Below are positions 1-9,352 of a stretch of DNA of 64,000 bases, piece after piece. The notes beneath the pieces were generated by a model. The model searched no databases. It saw only the letters and a list, made by a program, of their open reading frames with translations, and was not told the DNA's origin. Source of the stretch: G963422705 sp963422705 (GTDB lineage Bacteria > Poribacteria > WGA-4E > WGA-3G); NCBI GenBank assembly GCA_963422705.1, contig OY730443.1, forward strand, positions 3,038,001 to 3,102,000, in the 5' to 3' direction. The position numbers were made by a program, and so were the translations under genes. Each line of letters starts with the position of its first letter. Positions within the stretch are counted from its first letter, which is position 1.

Positions 1-470
1 AGAAAGCGGACTTGTTCATTAGTATTCACGCCAATGCCAGTAAAAACAGCAAAGCGAATGGCGTTGAAACCTACTATTTGGATGTAATGAGCACGGATAC
101 CGCCTCAGAACAGATAGCAGCGCGAGAAAACACCGATTCCGGCTATAGCATTCAAGAACTCAATACACTTTTAGAGGGATTGGTTCTGGAGAGTAAAAGC
201 GCCGACAGCCAAAGACTCGCGAAACAGATTCAGCAGGAATTGGTGAAAGCGACGGGGGCTATTGACAGGGGGGTTAAGCACGCTCGCTTTGTCGTTCTGA
301 TTGGGACAAGCGTGCCCGCTATCTTGGTTGAAACGGGATTTATGACGCATCCCGCGGAAGGCAAGCGTCTCACCACCGGGGCATATCAACAGAAAATCGC
401 GACAGCGATTGCGCTCGGTATCGACAAGTTTTTGGAAAAACCGCCTCGTGAACAAGTTGCTGAAAAATAG
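1..470 (+). CDS. N-acetylmuramoyl-L-alanine amidase, C-terminal part (5' truncated by window edge)
   Basis: This is the C-terminal part of a zinc-dependent amidase of the Amidase_3 (AmiA/AmiC) family, which cleaves the amide bond between N-acetylmuramic acid and the stem peptide in the periplasm. The reading frame is open from base 3 and runs to TAG at 468-470. Visible family marks are the SIHANA motif near the start, carrying a zinc-ligand His, and ILVETGFMTHPAEGKRL near the end, carrying the catalytic Glu. The part before the window, with the signal peptide and first metal ligands, cannot be judged. Any start inside the window would be artificial. The next gene begins 61 bases downstream on the same strand. 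Confidence 0.9.
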   Translation, partial: KADLFISIHANASKNSKANGVETYYLDVMSTDTASEQIAARENTDSGYSIQELNTLLEGLVLESKSADSQRLAKQIQQELVKATGAIDRGVKHARFVVLIGTSVPAILVETGFMTHPAEGKRLTTGAYQQKIATAIALGIDKFLEKPPREQVAEK

Positions 471-531
471 GTATAGAACGAAATACCCTTCATCGTAGCG
501 CAAGAACATCCATTCTCGTGAGGAAACAGAT

Positions 532-2538
532 ATGCCCTTCACTCCTTATTTTGGAAAGCTCCTGCACGCTTTTAACCATAAATCTCTTCACTTCACCTCC
601 CTCTTTTTTGCTATTTTATGTGTGTGCCTCCAGAGTGAAAGTGCCCCTGTCTTCGCACAACGTTCAGACATCAGTATTATCTTACCCACAACGCAGACTG
701 ATGTAGGCTATGCGCGTTCTGTTAGTAAACGATTGAAGCGGATGTTGAACAGTATCGGATTGGCTGCGGATATTTTTGAAGAAGGCGCGCTTTCAAGAAA
801 CCACCTAAAACGCCTCGTGATTCTGCCGTTGAACAGAGAGGTATCGACAAAGACGGCGCAGCGCTTGACAGATTTTGTTGGACGCGGTGGAAAGCTTTTG
901 GTAACCTACAACCTTGCGAATGAGGTGGCCCCTCTGCTGTCACTACGCAGAACGGGGTGGCTGAAAGCGGAGGCGCCGGGGCAATTTGCCACGATTCATT
1001 TCAATGCCCCTGAGATATCCGGCCTCCCCTCATCTACCCATCAGGCATCGTGGAATATTACGTTGGCTGAGCCGGCTGCGCCGGAAACTAAAATTATCGG
1101 TTACTGGCATACCGCAGACGGGGAATCGACGCAATATCCTGCGCTTTTCGTGGGGAAGGCGGGGGCGTTCTTCAGCCATATTTTTCTTTCAGACGATATC
1201 CAAACCAAAACAGAGTTACTCGCCGCCTTGTTGGGCCACTTAGTGCCGGAATTTCGGGGCGCAATTGCCAAACAGTCTGTAGAGAATCTGACGACAATTG
1301 GACACACAAAGAATAGCGAGGCACTGACACAATTTATCGCGCGACGCGGGGTATCTCACGCAAGCGAAGCGTTAAAAACCGGGCAGGATTTAGCTCAGCA
1401 AGCACGAGAAGCCTACACCCGTGGAACGTATGAGGCGGCAATATCGACAGCCCGCGCCGCACAAGCCGCGTTTTCCAAGGCATACTACCTGTCGCAAGCA
1501 AGTGTTGCTAACGAAGGGCGCGCCGTCTGGAATCATTCTGGACTTGGCGCGTATCCGGGCGATTGGGAACGCTCGGCACAGGAATTGGCGGCGGCAGGTG
1601 TGAACATGATTCTCCCAAATATGGCGTGGGGCGGTGTGGCCCATTATCCTAGCCAATTCCTCCCGGGCAGTAAAAGGCTTGAGCAATACGGTGACCAGAT
1701 TGCCCAGTGTGTTAGCGCCGCAAACCGGCACGGCTTAGAGGTGCATATCTGGAAGATTACATGGAATCTGGAAGAGGCGCCCGAAGAATTCCAGCAAAAC
1801 ATGAGAGAAACCGGTCGGACACAGCGCTCCGCAACGGGTGAACCGCTCAATTGGCTCTGTCCGTCGCACCCTGAAAACGTGTTGTTGGAATTAAATAGCC
1901 TGCTAGAGATTGTGAAGAATTACGATGTGGATGGCATCCATCTTGATTATATCCGTTACCCAGGTTCACACGCATGCTATTGCGAAGAATGTCGTCATCG
2001 GTTTAGCCTCGCTGCGAAAAAGCGGCTGGAAGCGTGGCCAGCATCGGTATTGCCTAAGACGGGGCGTCACGCTGCAGAGTATACGTCCTGGCGCGCGCAG
2101 CAGATAACTCGGTTGGTACGGATGCTGCACAAACGGGCACGTAAACTCAAGCCTGACATTAAAATTTCCGCCGCGGTTTTTGGGGGCTACCCTGCATGTG
2201 TTGCCTCCATCGGGCAAGATTGGGTTGCATGGGCGAAGGCGGGCTACATCGATTTCGTCTGCCCAATGAACTATACAGAAGATACAAAGGAGTTTACTGA
2301 ACTGTTAGAGAACCAACTCGCGCTGCTGCCCAAAGGGTTTGCTATCTACCCCGGCATCGGGGCAACTGCCTCTAATTCAATCCTGACAGCGGGTGACGTA
2401 GTCGGTAAAATTTACCTCGCGCGTATCTTAGGTGCTTCCGGCTGGGCGATTTTTGACTATTCAATTGATACTTCTCACGCGCTCCTGCCTGCCCTTGAGA
2501 TGGGCGTAGGCACACAAAAAGCAGTACCCCCGCATTGA
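532..2538 (+). CDS. exported GHL10 (DUF187-type) family glycoside hydrolase
   Basis: 668 aa. Residues 1 to about 43 form a long N-terminal hydrophobic leader ending near VFAQ, so the protein is probably exported. Residues 44-130 resemble a Rossmann-like/GATase-like domain. From about 330 to 650 there is a GHL10-type TIM barrel with a WNHSGLGAYPGDW opening, LPNMAWGG, and the hallmark VDGIHLDYIRYPG at about 466-478, whose acidic residue lies on a barrel strand. GHL10 proteins are putative glycosidases; the substrate is unknown. A GAGGAAAC ribosome-binding site lies just before ATG 532. A sulfatase follows 162 bases downstream, so the two may act on related (perhaps sulfated) glycans, but this is inference. 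Confidence 0.82.
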   Translation: MPFTPYFGKLLHAFNHKSLHFTSLFFAILCVCLQSESAPVFAQRSDISIILPTTQTDVGYARSVSKRLKRMLNSIGLAADIFEEGALSRNHLKRLVILPLNREVSTKTAQRLTDFVGRGGKLLVTYNLANEVAPLLSLRRTGWLKAEAPGQFATIHFNAPEISGLPSSTHQASWNITLAEPAAPETKIIGYWHTADGESTQYPALFVGKAGAFFSHIFLSDDIQTKTELLAALLGHLVPEFRGAIAKQSVENLTTIGHTKNSEALTQFIARRGVSHASEALKTGQDLAQQAREAYTRGTYEAAISTARAAQAAFSKAYYLSQASVANEGRAVWNHSGLGAYPGDWERSAQELAAAGVNMILPNMAWGGVAHYPSQFLPGSKRLEQYGDQIAQCVSAANRHGLEVHIWKITWNLEEAPEEFQQNMRETGRTQRSATGEPLNWLCPSHPENVLLELNSLLEIVKNYDVDGIHLDYIRYPGSHACYCEECRHRFSLAAKKRLEAWPASVLPKTGRHAAEYTSWRAQQITRLVRMLHKRARKLKPDIKISAAVFGGYPACVASIGQDWVAWAKAGYIDFVCPMNYTEDTKEFTELLENQLALLPKGFAIYPGIGATASNSILTAGDVVGKIYLARILGASGWAIFDYSIDTSHALLPALEMGVGTQKAVPPH

Positions 2539-2700
2539 AATTTTTAGGGTTTCCGATGCTTTTCCTATAGTCCCGCTTGATTTTTCACGTAAAATTGCGT
2601 ATCATGTAAATCAATAAGCACCTAAGACAATTGATGAGCGATATAATCCCCGGATAGCCATAGAAGTAAAGCGACGTCTGCAAAGGAGATTTCTTACCTC

Positions 2701-4158
2701 ATGTCGGATAAACCGAATATCTTATTTCTGATGAGTGATGAACATAGTCCTCATGCTATCGGGTGTGAAGGCAATGAGATTGTACAAACGCCGAACCTTG
2801 ACAGGCTGGCAGCATCCGGAAGTTACTTTGAGAACGCATATTGCCAAGTCCCTCTCTGTACCCCGTCCCGGATGTGTATGCTGACAGGGAAATATGCGCA
2901 TCGATGCTCCGCATGGAATAACGGTTCGATACTATTTCCTGAACACTTGACAATGCCGGCGCACTTTTCGCGACACGGATACAGCACGGCACTCATTGGC
3001 AAGATGCATTTTGGTGGTAAGGAACAGCACAACGGTTTTCAACATCGCCCCTATGGTGACATACGGGGTTACGCGGGGCATCAAACGGACCCGCTGCAAG
3101 GCCCGGGCGGGGTTCGTGAAAGAACCCGCCACGCGGGAATAACTGAAATCCCAGCAAGCCTTTTGCAAGAGCGCGTCATCAACACCGAAACGCTTGAATA
3201 TTTAAGGGCACACCCGCGGCAGCAACCGTGGTTTCTGCTTGCCAGTTACAGCCGCCCTCATTTTCCGCTCACCGTTCCGAAACGGCTTTTCGATAAGTAT
3301 TGGCCTGATAATGTGGACATGCCAAACATTCCGTCGGGACACTTGGAACAGACACACCCATTTGCCAAAGGGCTCCGAGATAACTTCAAAACCGAAGAAA
3401 TCCCGGCGGAAGAGGCCCGAAAAGCACGCGCGGCTTACTACGCTTGCTGTGAATTCTTGGACGAGTGTATCGGCGATTTGTTGGCACTCCTCGAACGTGA
3501 TGGACTGCTAGAGAATACCATCATCGTCTATACGCCGGACCACGGTGAGATGGCGGGTGAGCACGGGCAGTGGTGGAAGTCGAGTTACTATGAAGCGTCA
3601 GCCCGAGTTCCCCTCATTGTCGCAGATAGACGTGAGGGAAATCACACCGGACGTATCACCGCCCCCGTTGAATTAAACGACCTTTTTCCGACATTATGTG
3701 CACGCGCAGGCATCCCCATTCCACATGGATTGGACGGCTCGGATATGACGAATCTCATGGCAGGGAACACCCAAGATTGGCGCGGCACGGCGATAACTGA
3801 ATACTATTCAAACCAATCCACCGGCCCGATGCGAATGCTCAGGAAATCCGACTATAAATATGTTGCTTTTCCGGCGCATGAATCCATCTTGTTTGATTTA
3901 GCAGAAGACCCGGGTGAATTTGAGAACCTGACAGGGAAGCCTGAATATCGCGAAGTGGAAGCGGATTTACACCAACGGCTTATGGCCGGATTCAGTTGGG
4001 AAGCAACCGCGAAACAGAAAGCTGAAGATACGGAGCGGAGTAAAACCTTTGCAGCGCCGTGGGGACGCGGTACCCCGAATCAGTATACTTTACCCGACGG
4101 CCGGGTTGTAGACGCAGAAACATGTCTCTACCGTCCCTCAGTCAGAGCGCACGAATAA
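2701..4158 (+). CDS. sulfatase (arylsulfatase / formylglycine-dependent)
   Basis: 485 aa, alkaline-phosphatase superfamily sulfatase that hydrolyses sulfate esters. The N-terminus KPNILFLMSDEHSPHA holds the first metal-binding Asp. The formylglycine site CTPSR starts at Cys53, a Cys-type sulfatase needing a formylglycine-generating enzyme that is not seen in this window. The later TPDHGEMAGEHGQWWKSS segment provides further metal ligands, and YKYVAFPAHES lies in the C-terminal subdomain. No signal peptide is visible, so it is probably cytoplasmic. An AAGGAGA site precedes ATG 2701. The length fits the family. The substrate cannot be told from sequence. Confidence 0.92.
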   Translation: MSDKPNILFLMSDEHSPHAIGCEGNEIVQTPNLDRLAASGSYFENAYCQVPLCTPSRMCMLTGKYAHRCSAWNNGSILFPEHLTMPAHFSRHGYSTALIGKMHFGGKEQHNGFQHRPYGDIRGYAGHQTDPLQGPGGVRERTRHAGITEIPASLLQERVINTETLEYLRAHPRQQPWFLLASYSRPHFPLTVPKRLFDKYWPDNVDMPNIPSGHLEQTHPFAKGLRDNFKTEEIPAEEARKARAAYYACCEFLDECIGDLLALLERDGLLENTIIVYTPDHGEMAGEHGQWWKSSYYEASARVPLIVADRREGNHTGRITAPVELNDLFPTLCARAGIPIPHGLDGSDMTNLMAGNTQDWRGTAITEYYSNQSTGPMRMLRKSDYKYVAFPAHESILFDLAEDPGEFENLTGKPEYREVEADLHQRLMAGFSWEATAKQKAEDTERSKTFAAPWGRGTPNQYTLPDGRVVDAETCLYRPSVRAHE

Positions 4159-4367
4159 CGCCGTTCTGTTTACAACTCATGAATGTTTTTGATGAATCAA
4201 GGTACTGTATTTGATGCGCTGACGCCCCTTGCGAAAATGGGGAGTCCTCAGCAACGACGACATTAACTAGCGAACCCAGAGAACATGCACGCAAAATACC
4301 GATAACCGAAGAACTATACCCTCCAAAGCCAGGGAAAAGGGATAATGGACACGGTATCTCTGATGAG

Positions 4368-6380
4368 ATGGGCACAGAAAGTATTACCCCCAAAACACCT
4401 CAACGTTTCCACGAAGGAAAAAATGAAGTTCCGCGTCTGCGATTTTCTGCGATTCTCGTGGGATTACTGTTAGTAGGCGCAATGTGTGCAGTCACACCCT
4501 ACAACAACTATTTCTTACAGAATTCTAAGATTGCGGGTAACCACCTTCCCGTCGGTTCTATCTTTGGACTCTTGCTCCTAGTATTTCTTGTAAACGTCCC
4601 GCTGCGTAAACTTATGCGCGGGCGCGGCTTTACCTTCTCCTCGCTTGAATTAACCGTTGTCTGGATGATGCTGATTGTCGCTATCGGTATCCCTTCAATG
4701 GGTTTATTGCAGTTTCTACTTCCGTCGCTAGTCGCCCTCCGTTATTTCGCGACTACCGAAAACGACTGGGCAGAAACGCTTCATCCGCATATCCCGGAAT
4801 GGCTAGTCGTCATGGATACGGGGGCATCAACAGACTTCTATGAAGGCATCTCTCCGGGTGAAAGTGTTCCGTGGATGCTCTGGTTGCAGCCCCTCCTCAT
4901 TTGGGGCCTTTTTGTGCTGGTATTTTATTTTACAACGTTTTGCCTATCGACGATTCTGCGTAAGCAGTGGGCAGAGCGTGAACGGTTTTCGTTTCCGTTA
5001 ATTCAGATTCCGCTCCAGTTGGCGTCGGAGCCTCTTCCCGGCACATTGCTTTCTCCCTTTTTTAAAAACAGGCTACTCTGGGCGGGAATGGCATTACCGG
5101 TGGTGTTGCACTTAATCAACGGGCTGCATGCGCATTTCCCTAACGTTCCGGAGATACCGCTGATTTATAACATTCACCGGGTGTTCACTGAGAAGCCGTG
5201 GCATACGCTTGGGTGGTGGCCGGCGATGCGTCTTGTCATCTATTTTTCCGTTATCGGAATCGCTTCCCTTCTAACACTTGAGGTATCATTTAGCCTCTGG
5301 TTTTTCTATCTCTTTTTTAAGTTTCAATACATTGTCATGAATGCGAGTGGGTTGAGTATCAGCCCGTGGATTAGTTGTAGTCGGCAAGTGATGGGGGGGT
5401 ACCTTATTTTCGTTCCGGCGGTTTTTTGGATAGGGCGCGAACACATCGTGTCAATTTTTAGAAAGACGTTCGGTATAGGTGCGTCCCGGGGCTTTTCCCC
5501 GTCGGGTGCTATAGACGATTCCAATGAACCGCTCCCGTATCGGGTAGCCCTACTCGGATTTGTGTTAGGCTTTGCGATGCTGACGGTATTCTTAGTCATC
5601 GCCGGTGTGACAACCTGGGTTGCCGTAATAACGTTACTCTCCATCTTCATCACTTCTATTGTGTTATCCTGGATGGTAGTCAATGGTGGGCTGTTGCTGG
5701 TACAGGCGCCTTTTTTCCCTTCAGAATACATTGATATTACGTTGGGTTCAGGCGCGTTAGGGCAGAAGAGCCTGGCCATTCTAAGTTTTCAACGGACTTT
5801 CCTGCGCGATTGGGGCGAGTTCATGATGCCAAACTTCCTGCACAGTTTCAAAGCTGCGGACGAAGTGCGCCTCGCCCGTCGCCGGGTGATTCTCATATTA
5901 GGCGTTGCGATTTTAGGGGGTATCCTCGTTTCAGTTTACTTTTCCCTGACACTCATCTATAACAAAGGCGCGTTGTTCCTGCAGAGCTGGAGCTTCGTTG
6001 TCGCGCCGCGCAACTATTTCCAACGGATGAGTGGCCTTATCCAATTCCCTGTGGAGACAAAGTGGGACGAAGTCTACAGTATGATTGCAGGGGCAGGTTT
6101 CACAGGTTTGATGCTTTGGATGCGCCAGCATTTTGTTTGGTGTTCACTCCATCCTATCGGCTATTTACTCGGTGCGACATATCCGCCGTTCCACCTCTGG
6201 GCATCCATTTTAATTGGGTGGTTCATTAAGTACAGCTGCCTCAAGTTTGGGGGTGCCGCCACATATCGGAAGCTGCGGCCGGTTGCGTTCGGCTTAATTT
6301 TCGGGGAATATGTGATGGTGGGTGTGTGGATGATAGTCGGATTTTTCACCGGTATTGGATATTTTGCCCTCCCTTCGTGA
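4368..6380 (+). CDS. polytopic membrane protein, DUF6785-like
   Basis: 670 aa integral membrane protein with roughly a dozen hydrophobic segments. The architecture (N-terminal segments around LRFSAILVGLLLV, ELTVVWMMLIVAIG, then a soluble loop with a TENDWAETLHPHIPEWL stretch) matches what I know of DUF6785/DUF6784 proteins from Planctomycetes and relatives, which have no assigned function. The C-terminal half contains long loops and four or five more membrane spans. The start at ATG 4368 lacks a convincing Shine-Dalgarno site, and a start a little downstream is possible. It sits alone between the sulfatase and a convergent reverse-strand operon. A transport role is plausible from topology only. 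Confidence 0.7.
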   Translation: MGTESITPKTPQRFHEGKNEVPRLRFSAILVGLLLVGAMCAVTPYNNYFLQNSKIAGNHLPVGSIFGLLLLVFLVNVPLRKLMRGRGFTFSSLELTVVWMMLIVAIGIPSMGLLQFLLPSLVALRYFATTENDWAETLHPHIPEWLVVMDTGASTDFYEGISPGESVPWMLWLQPLLIWGLFVLVFYFTTFCLSTILRKQWAERERFSFPLIQIPLQLASEPLPGTLLSPFFKNRLLWAGMALPVVLHLINGLHAHFPNVPEIPLIYNIHRVFTEKPWHTLGWWPAMRLVIYFSVIGIASLLTLEVSFSLWFFYLFFKFQYIVMNASGLSISPWISCSRQVMGGYLIFVPAVFWIGREHIVSIFRKTFGIGASRGFSPSGAIDDSNEPLPYRVALLGFVLGFAMLTVFLVIAGVTTWVAVITLLSIFITSIVLSWMVVNGGLLLVQAPFFPSEYIDITLGSGALGQKSLAILSFQRTFLRDWGEFMMPNFLHSFKAADEVRLARRRVILILGVAILGGILVSVYFSLTLIYNKGALFLQSWSFVVAPRNYFQRMSGLIQFPVETKWDEVYSMIAGAGFTGLMLWMRQHFVWCSLHPIGYLLGATYPPFHLWASILIGWFIKYSCLKFGGAATYRKLRPVAFGLIFGEYVMVGVWMIVGFFTGIGYFALPS

Positions 6381-6436
6381 TTTTTTAATAGCACCCGCTA
6401 CAGAAAAACAACTTTCGCGCTTTCCGGGTGGCGCCT

Positions 6437-7249
6437 TTAATCGGTTCCACCTTCAGAAAGATGATGGACAACAGCCAGCGGTGTTGCAGCGAGTAACCCG
6501 GCATCAATTGGGATGACAACCCCGGAAATCCATCGTGATTCGTCACTAGCGAGAAAAACGGCTGCCCAGGCAACATCCCATGCGGTGCCTTCAGTGCCGA
6601 GCGGGGCGATGCGTCTGCGGCGTTCGCGTTCGGCTTCGCTTAAGTAGGGGGCCGGAAATGATGCATAGAGGTGCCCTGGGGCGATGCAGTTGCTGCGGAT
6701 ATTGTCCCTTCCGTGGTGTACTGCCATGAGCTTCGTGGTTGAAATCATTCCCCCCTTGGCGGCGGCATAGGGTACATTTCGGGAAGAACCTGCACGCAAG
6801 GCATCAATTGATGAGACGTTGATGATAGAACCACCGCCGGATTCTGCCATCCTGGGCACAGCATGCTTGCATGCCATAATCATGCTCTTGAGATTCACAT
6901 CGATGACGCGTTCCCATTTTTCCTCTTCTACCTGCGTTACCATGCCGGAACCGCCTAAGCCGACGTTGTTAAAGAGGACATTGATTTTCCCGAACCGTTC
7001 GACAGCGGCGCCTACCATCGCGGCACAGTCTTTCTCTTTCGAGACATCTCCGATGAACACGGCGGCTTTGCCCCCTTCTGCGGCAATATCCGTGAGTGTG
7101 GCAGTGGCATTTTCCTGGGAGATATCCGCTAACAGAACTTTGGCCCCTTCTCGCGCGAAGAGCATTGAGGTGGCGTACCCGGTGCCATCCACGTCGCCTT
7201 TTTTCCCAGCGCCTGTAACAATTGCAATCTTTCCGATTAATCGCTTCAT
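6437..7249 (-). CDS. short-chain dehydrogenase/reductase (SDR)
   Basis: 270 aa classical SDR, NAD(P)-dependent oxidoreductase. The nucleotide-binding motif is VTGAGKKGDVDGTGYA near the N-terminus, followed by NNVGLGG, the catalytic Ser in NVSSIDAL and the YAAAKGG motif (Tyr-x3-Lys). The C-terminal WISGVVIPIDAGL is typical of the family. The reading frame is open further upstream, to 7396, but the residues before MKRLIGKIAIVTG do not look like SDR sequence. ATG 7249 has a GGGAGG site about 12 bases ahead, so I chose it. It lies 143 bases downstream of a Gfo/Idh/MocA oxidoreductase on the same strand. A shared sugar or polyol pathway is likely. The substrate is unknown. Confidence 0.9.
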   Translation of the reverse strand: MKRLIGKIAIVTGAGKKGDVDGTGYATSMLFAREGAKVLLADISQENATATLTDIAAEGGKAAVFIGDVSKEKDCAAMVGAAVERFGKINVLFNNVGLGGSGMVTQVEEEKWERVIDVNLKSMIMACKHAVPRMAESGGGSIINVSSIDALRAGSSRNVPYAAAKGGMISTTKLMAVHHGRDNIRSNCIAPGHLYASFPAPYLSEAERERRRRIAPLGTEGTAWDVAWAAVFLASDESRWISGVVIPIDAGLLAATPLAVVHHLSEGGTD

Positions 7250-7392
7250 AGTTCGCGCCATCCTCCCGCTATATCCTTCTGCAAGTGAAAGCAGACATCG
7301 TAATTTGATTTGGAACATAAATGAAGAAAAAGGTCTCGATTTCCTCGCAAATCGAAACCTCTCGCTGTTCCCGTTATCTTGCTCGCATCGGT

Positions 7393-8559
7393 TCAAATTC
7401 CCAATTTATCGTTAATCTCCTTCTGATATCCCTCTAGTTCGCAGTTTTCAATTTCTGCGATTGTCACGGGGCGCCCGAACCATCCGGATTCATAGACTGC
7501 CATGCAGATTGCTTGGGAGCGCATCCCTTCGATAGCATCGACTTCAGGCTTTGCTCCTGTCCGTATCGCGTCAGCGAAGTACTTGAGTTCAATAGCGACG
7601 GTATCTTCGATGCCGCCGGGAAAATAGTATTCCCGTTCATCGTGAGTCAGGTTGTCCATGAACTGCTTCACCAATTCATCATTTTCAATCGGCGTCCCGC
7701 CTCGGGGGGCGAGTCCGCGGTTGAAATCGAGTGCGCCCTCACTGCCGTAAACGGTGTGCTGATTAAAGTGGTGTCCTGGTGCTGAGCCTGTCCATGTCCA
7801 CTGTGCTGTAACTCCGTGTTGAAACTTGATGGTGGCTATCATTGCATCCTCAACGTCAACGGCATAGCCGCCTTCTCTTTCTGCGGGATTGTCATATCGA
7901 AAGGGTTCGTATGCCTTGTTGATAGCATAGACTTGCTCCGCTTCCATTCCCAAAATAAAGCGCATGAGGTCCGTGAAGTGCACGCCTCCGTCTAGCGCCC
8001 ATCCGCCGCCGGCGTCCATCTTGAAGTTTCGCCATCCCCATTTGCCTAACCCTTCGTTCACCTCAATCCAGAAGAACATCCGCGGTTCCCCGATACGCCC
8101 TTCAGCGACGGCCCATCGGCGTGCCCGCTGGATGCGCGCCAATCGATAGTTTTCGGCGACAGAAACAATCTTGTCGTTTTTCTCCGCGGCATCCATCATC
8201 AATTTGCATGCCCGCATAGTGATACCGAACGGTTTTTCAATGATAACATGAAGGCCGGCTTCCAGTGCTGGTACGGCAAGTTCATGATGTGCGCTGTGTA
8301 ATGCACAGATATCTACACATTCCAATTCCGGATGTTTGTCGAGCATTTCATTGAGTTCGGTGTAGACTGCCGGCTTGCTACCCCCTTGAAATTCATGTGC
8401 TTGATGGGCACGTTCCTCGGCACGTTCCCGCGCAATATCGCATGCCGCAACAATTTGGTAATCCTTGATATCCTTTTCCCAGAGGTGGCGATAGCCGCCC
8501 ATGTGCGCACCAGACATCCCTCCGCACCCGACTAATCCCATTTTAATCTGTTCTGCCAT
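7393..8559 (-). CDS. Gfo/Idh/MocA family oxidoreductase
   Basis: 388 aa. The N-terminal Rossmann fold begins MGLVGCGGMSGAHMGGY and binds NAD(P). The conserved EKPFGIT motif (family EKP, with the catalytic-region Lys) and the DGGVHFTDLMRF segment, carrying the His/Asp pair typical of the C-terminal domain, follow. The family oxidises or reduces sugars and cyclitols. A GAGGAGAGAG site precedes ATG 8559. The gene is followed on the same strand by an SDR enzyme, suggesting a two-gene catabolic operon. The intergenic space before 8559 is shared with a divergent gene at 8814. Confidence 0.92.
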   Translation of the reverse strand: MAEQIKMGLVGCGGMSGAHMGGYRHLWEKDIKDYQIVAACDIARERAEERAHQAHEFQGGSKPAVYTELNEMLDKHPELECVDICALHSAHHELAVPALEAGLHVIIEKPFGITMRACKLMMDAAEKNDKIVSVAENYRLARIQRARRWAVAEGRIGEPRMFFWIEVNEGLGKWGWRNFKMDAGGGWALDGGVHFTDLMRFILGMEAEQVYAINKAYEPFRYDNPAEREGGYAVDVEDAMIATIKFQHGVTAQWTWTGSAPGHHFNQHTVYGSEGALDFNRGLAPRGGTPIENDELVKQFMDNLTHDEREYYFPGGIEDTVAIELKYFADAIRTGAKPEVDAIEGMRSQAICMAVYESGWFGRPVTIAEIENCELEGYQKEINDKLGI

Positions 8560-8732
8560 AAATCTCTCTCCTCAGTCTAAAGAATGCCACAGTTTTGAAA
8601 GAATCTGTCACGCAAGTCGGAATAAACCATCCGCGAGCTCTGTGCCGCAGCCGTGACGTCAGGCAAATTGTATAGGATATCGGATGAGATGTCAAATATT
8701 TTTGTTGTATACCCAGAATGACTCCGGAACAA

Positions 8733-8761
8733 TTGACTTAAAATCCGATTTTTGATAAAAT
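8733..8761 (+). promoter_or_regulatory. candidate sigma70-type promoter
   Basis: TTGACT at 8733-8738 and TAAAAT at 8756-8761 are separated by 17 bases, a near-consensus arrangement. It points at the broken LamG gene starting at 8814. The 8560-8813 stretch otherwise holds only the divergent upstream region of the oxidoreductase. Confidence 0.45.
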
Positions 8762-8813
8762 AACGACAATTCCGTAAAAAAGGGGTAAATTATAACATGC
8801 GAAACGTCAATAG

Positions 8814-9294
8814 ATGAGACAACGGTTTCGTGTCATCATAGCAATGTTGATATGCTTACTTCTTATCGGTGTAAATACCGAATTCGCAGGCAGCCCAAAA
8901 TGGGTTAAGGCGAAATTCGGAACCGGATTCAGGTTCCCCGGTGATGACGGGGACTACCTCATCGTTGAGTCTACCAAAAAACTGGAATTTGGAGACGCTC
9001 AGGATTGAAGCCTCGGTGAAAGTGGAAAAGTCAACTGCCAAATGGCAAGGGATTATCTTTAAACAGCAAGCAGGCTGTACAAATAGAAACTACGGCATTT
9101 GGGTACATGTGGATAAAAGTGTTCTCCATGCACAAATTGGCACGAATGCAGCGTGCGGGTTTAGTCTAGATGGAAAGACGCCGATTACGGATGATAAATG
9201 GCATCATCTCGCCTTTACTTACGATGGAAAGATGGGACGTACCTACGTAGATGCGGATGAGTTGAGCTTAAATTTTACATCGGGTTCACGTTAA
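8814..9294 (+). pseudogene. secreted LamG/concanavalin-like domain protein, frameshifted and truncated
   Basis: The first frame (ATG 8814) encodes a signal peptide ending near EFAGS, then KAKFGTGFRFPG and STKKLEFGDAQD before TGA at about 9006. The homology continues in another frame with LRIEASVKVEKSTAKWQGI, GYGIWVHV-like strands and ITDDKWHHLAFTYDGK, a classic LamG/Laminin_G_3 pattern. The frame change must lie around 8990-9005. The second frame stops at 9294, before the domain would normally finish, so the gene is both frameshifted and short. A sequencing error could explain the frameshift but not the missing C-terminal end. Confidence 0.65.
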
Positions 9295-9308
9295 GCTCCC
9301 TTTATCGT

Positions 9309-9352
9309 TTTTAGGAGAAATCAGAATTGATTTTAGGAGAAATCAGAATTGA
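9309..9352 (+). repeat. perfect 22-bp tandem duplication carrying a ribosome-binding site
   Basis: The unit TTTTAGGAGAAATCAGAATT plus GA occurs twice back to back at 9309-9330 and 9331-9352. Each copy holds an AGGAG site and a downstream TTG. Only the second TTG (9349) is in frame with the serine hydrolase, because the 22-base unit shifts the first out of frame. Confidence 0.9.

Noticed and set aside
5324..5779. Reverse-strand open frame of 151 codons
   Set aside because: Shadow of the DUF6785-like gene; composition is Ser/Thr/Pro-rich with no recognisable start or family.
7385..7405. tRNA-like T-arm GGTTCAAATTCC
   Set aside because: No acceptor or anticodon arm can be paired around it, and it lies at the end of the oxidoreductase coding sequence.
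6819..7415. Forward open frame of 198 codons
   Set aside because: Antisense to the SDR gene, whose motifs are unambiguous.
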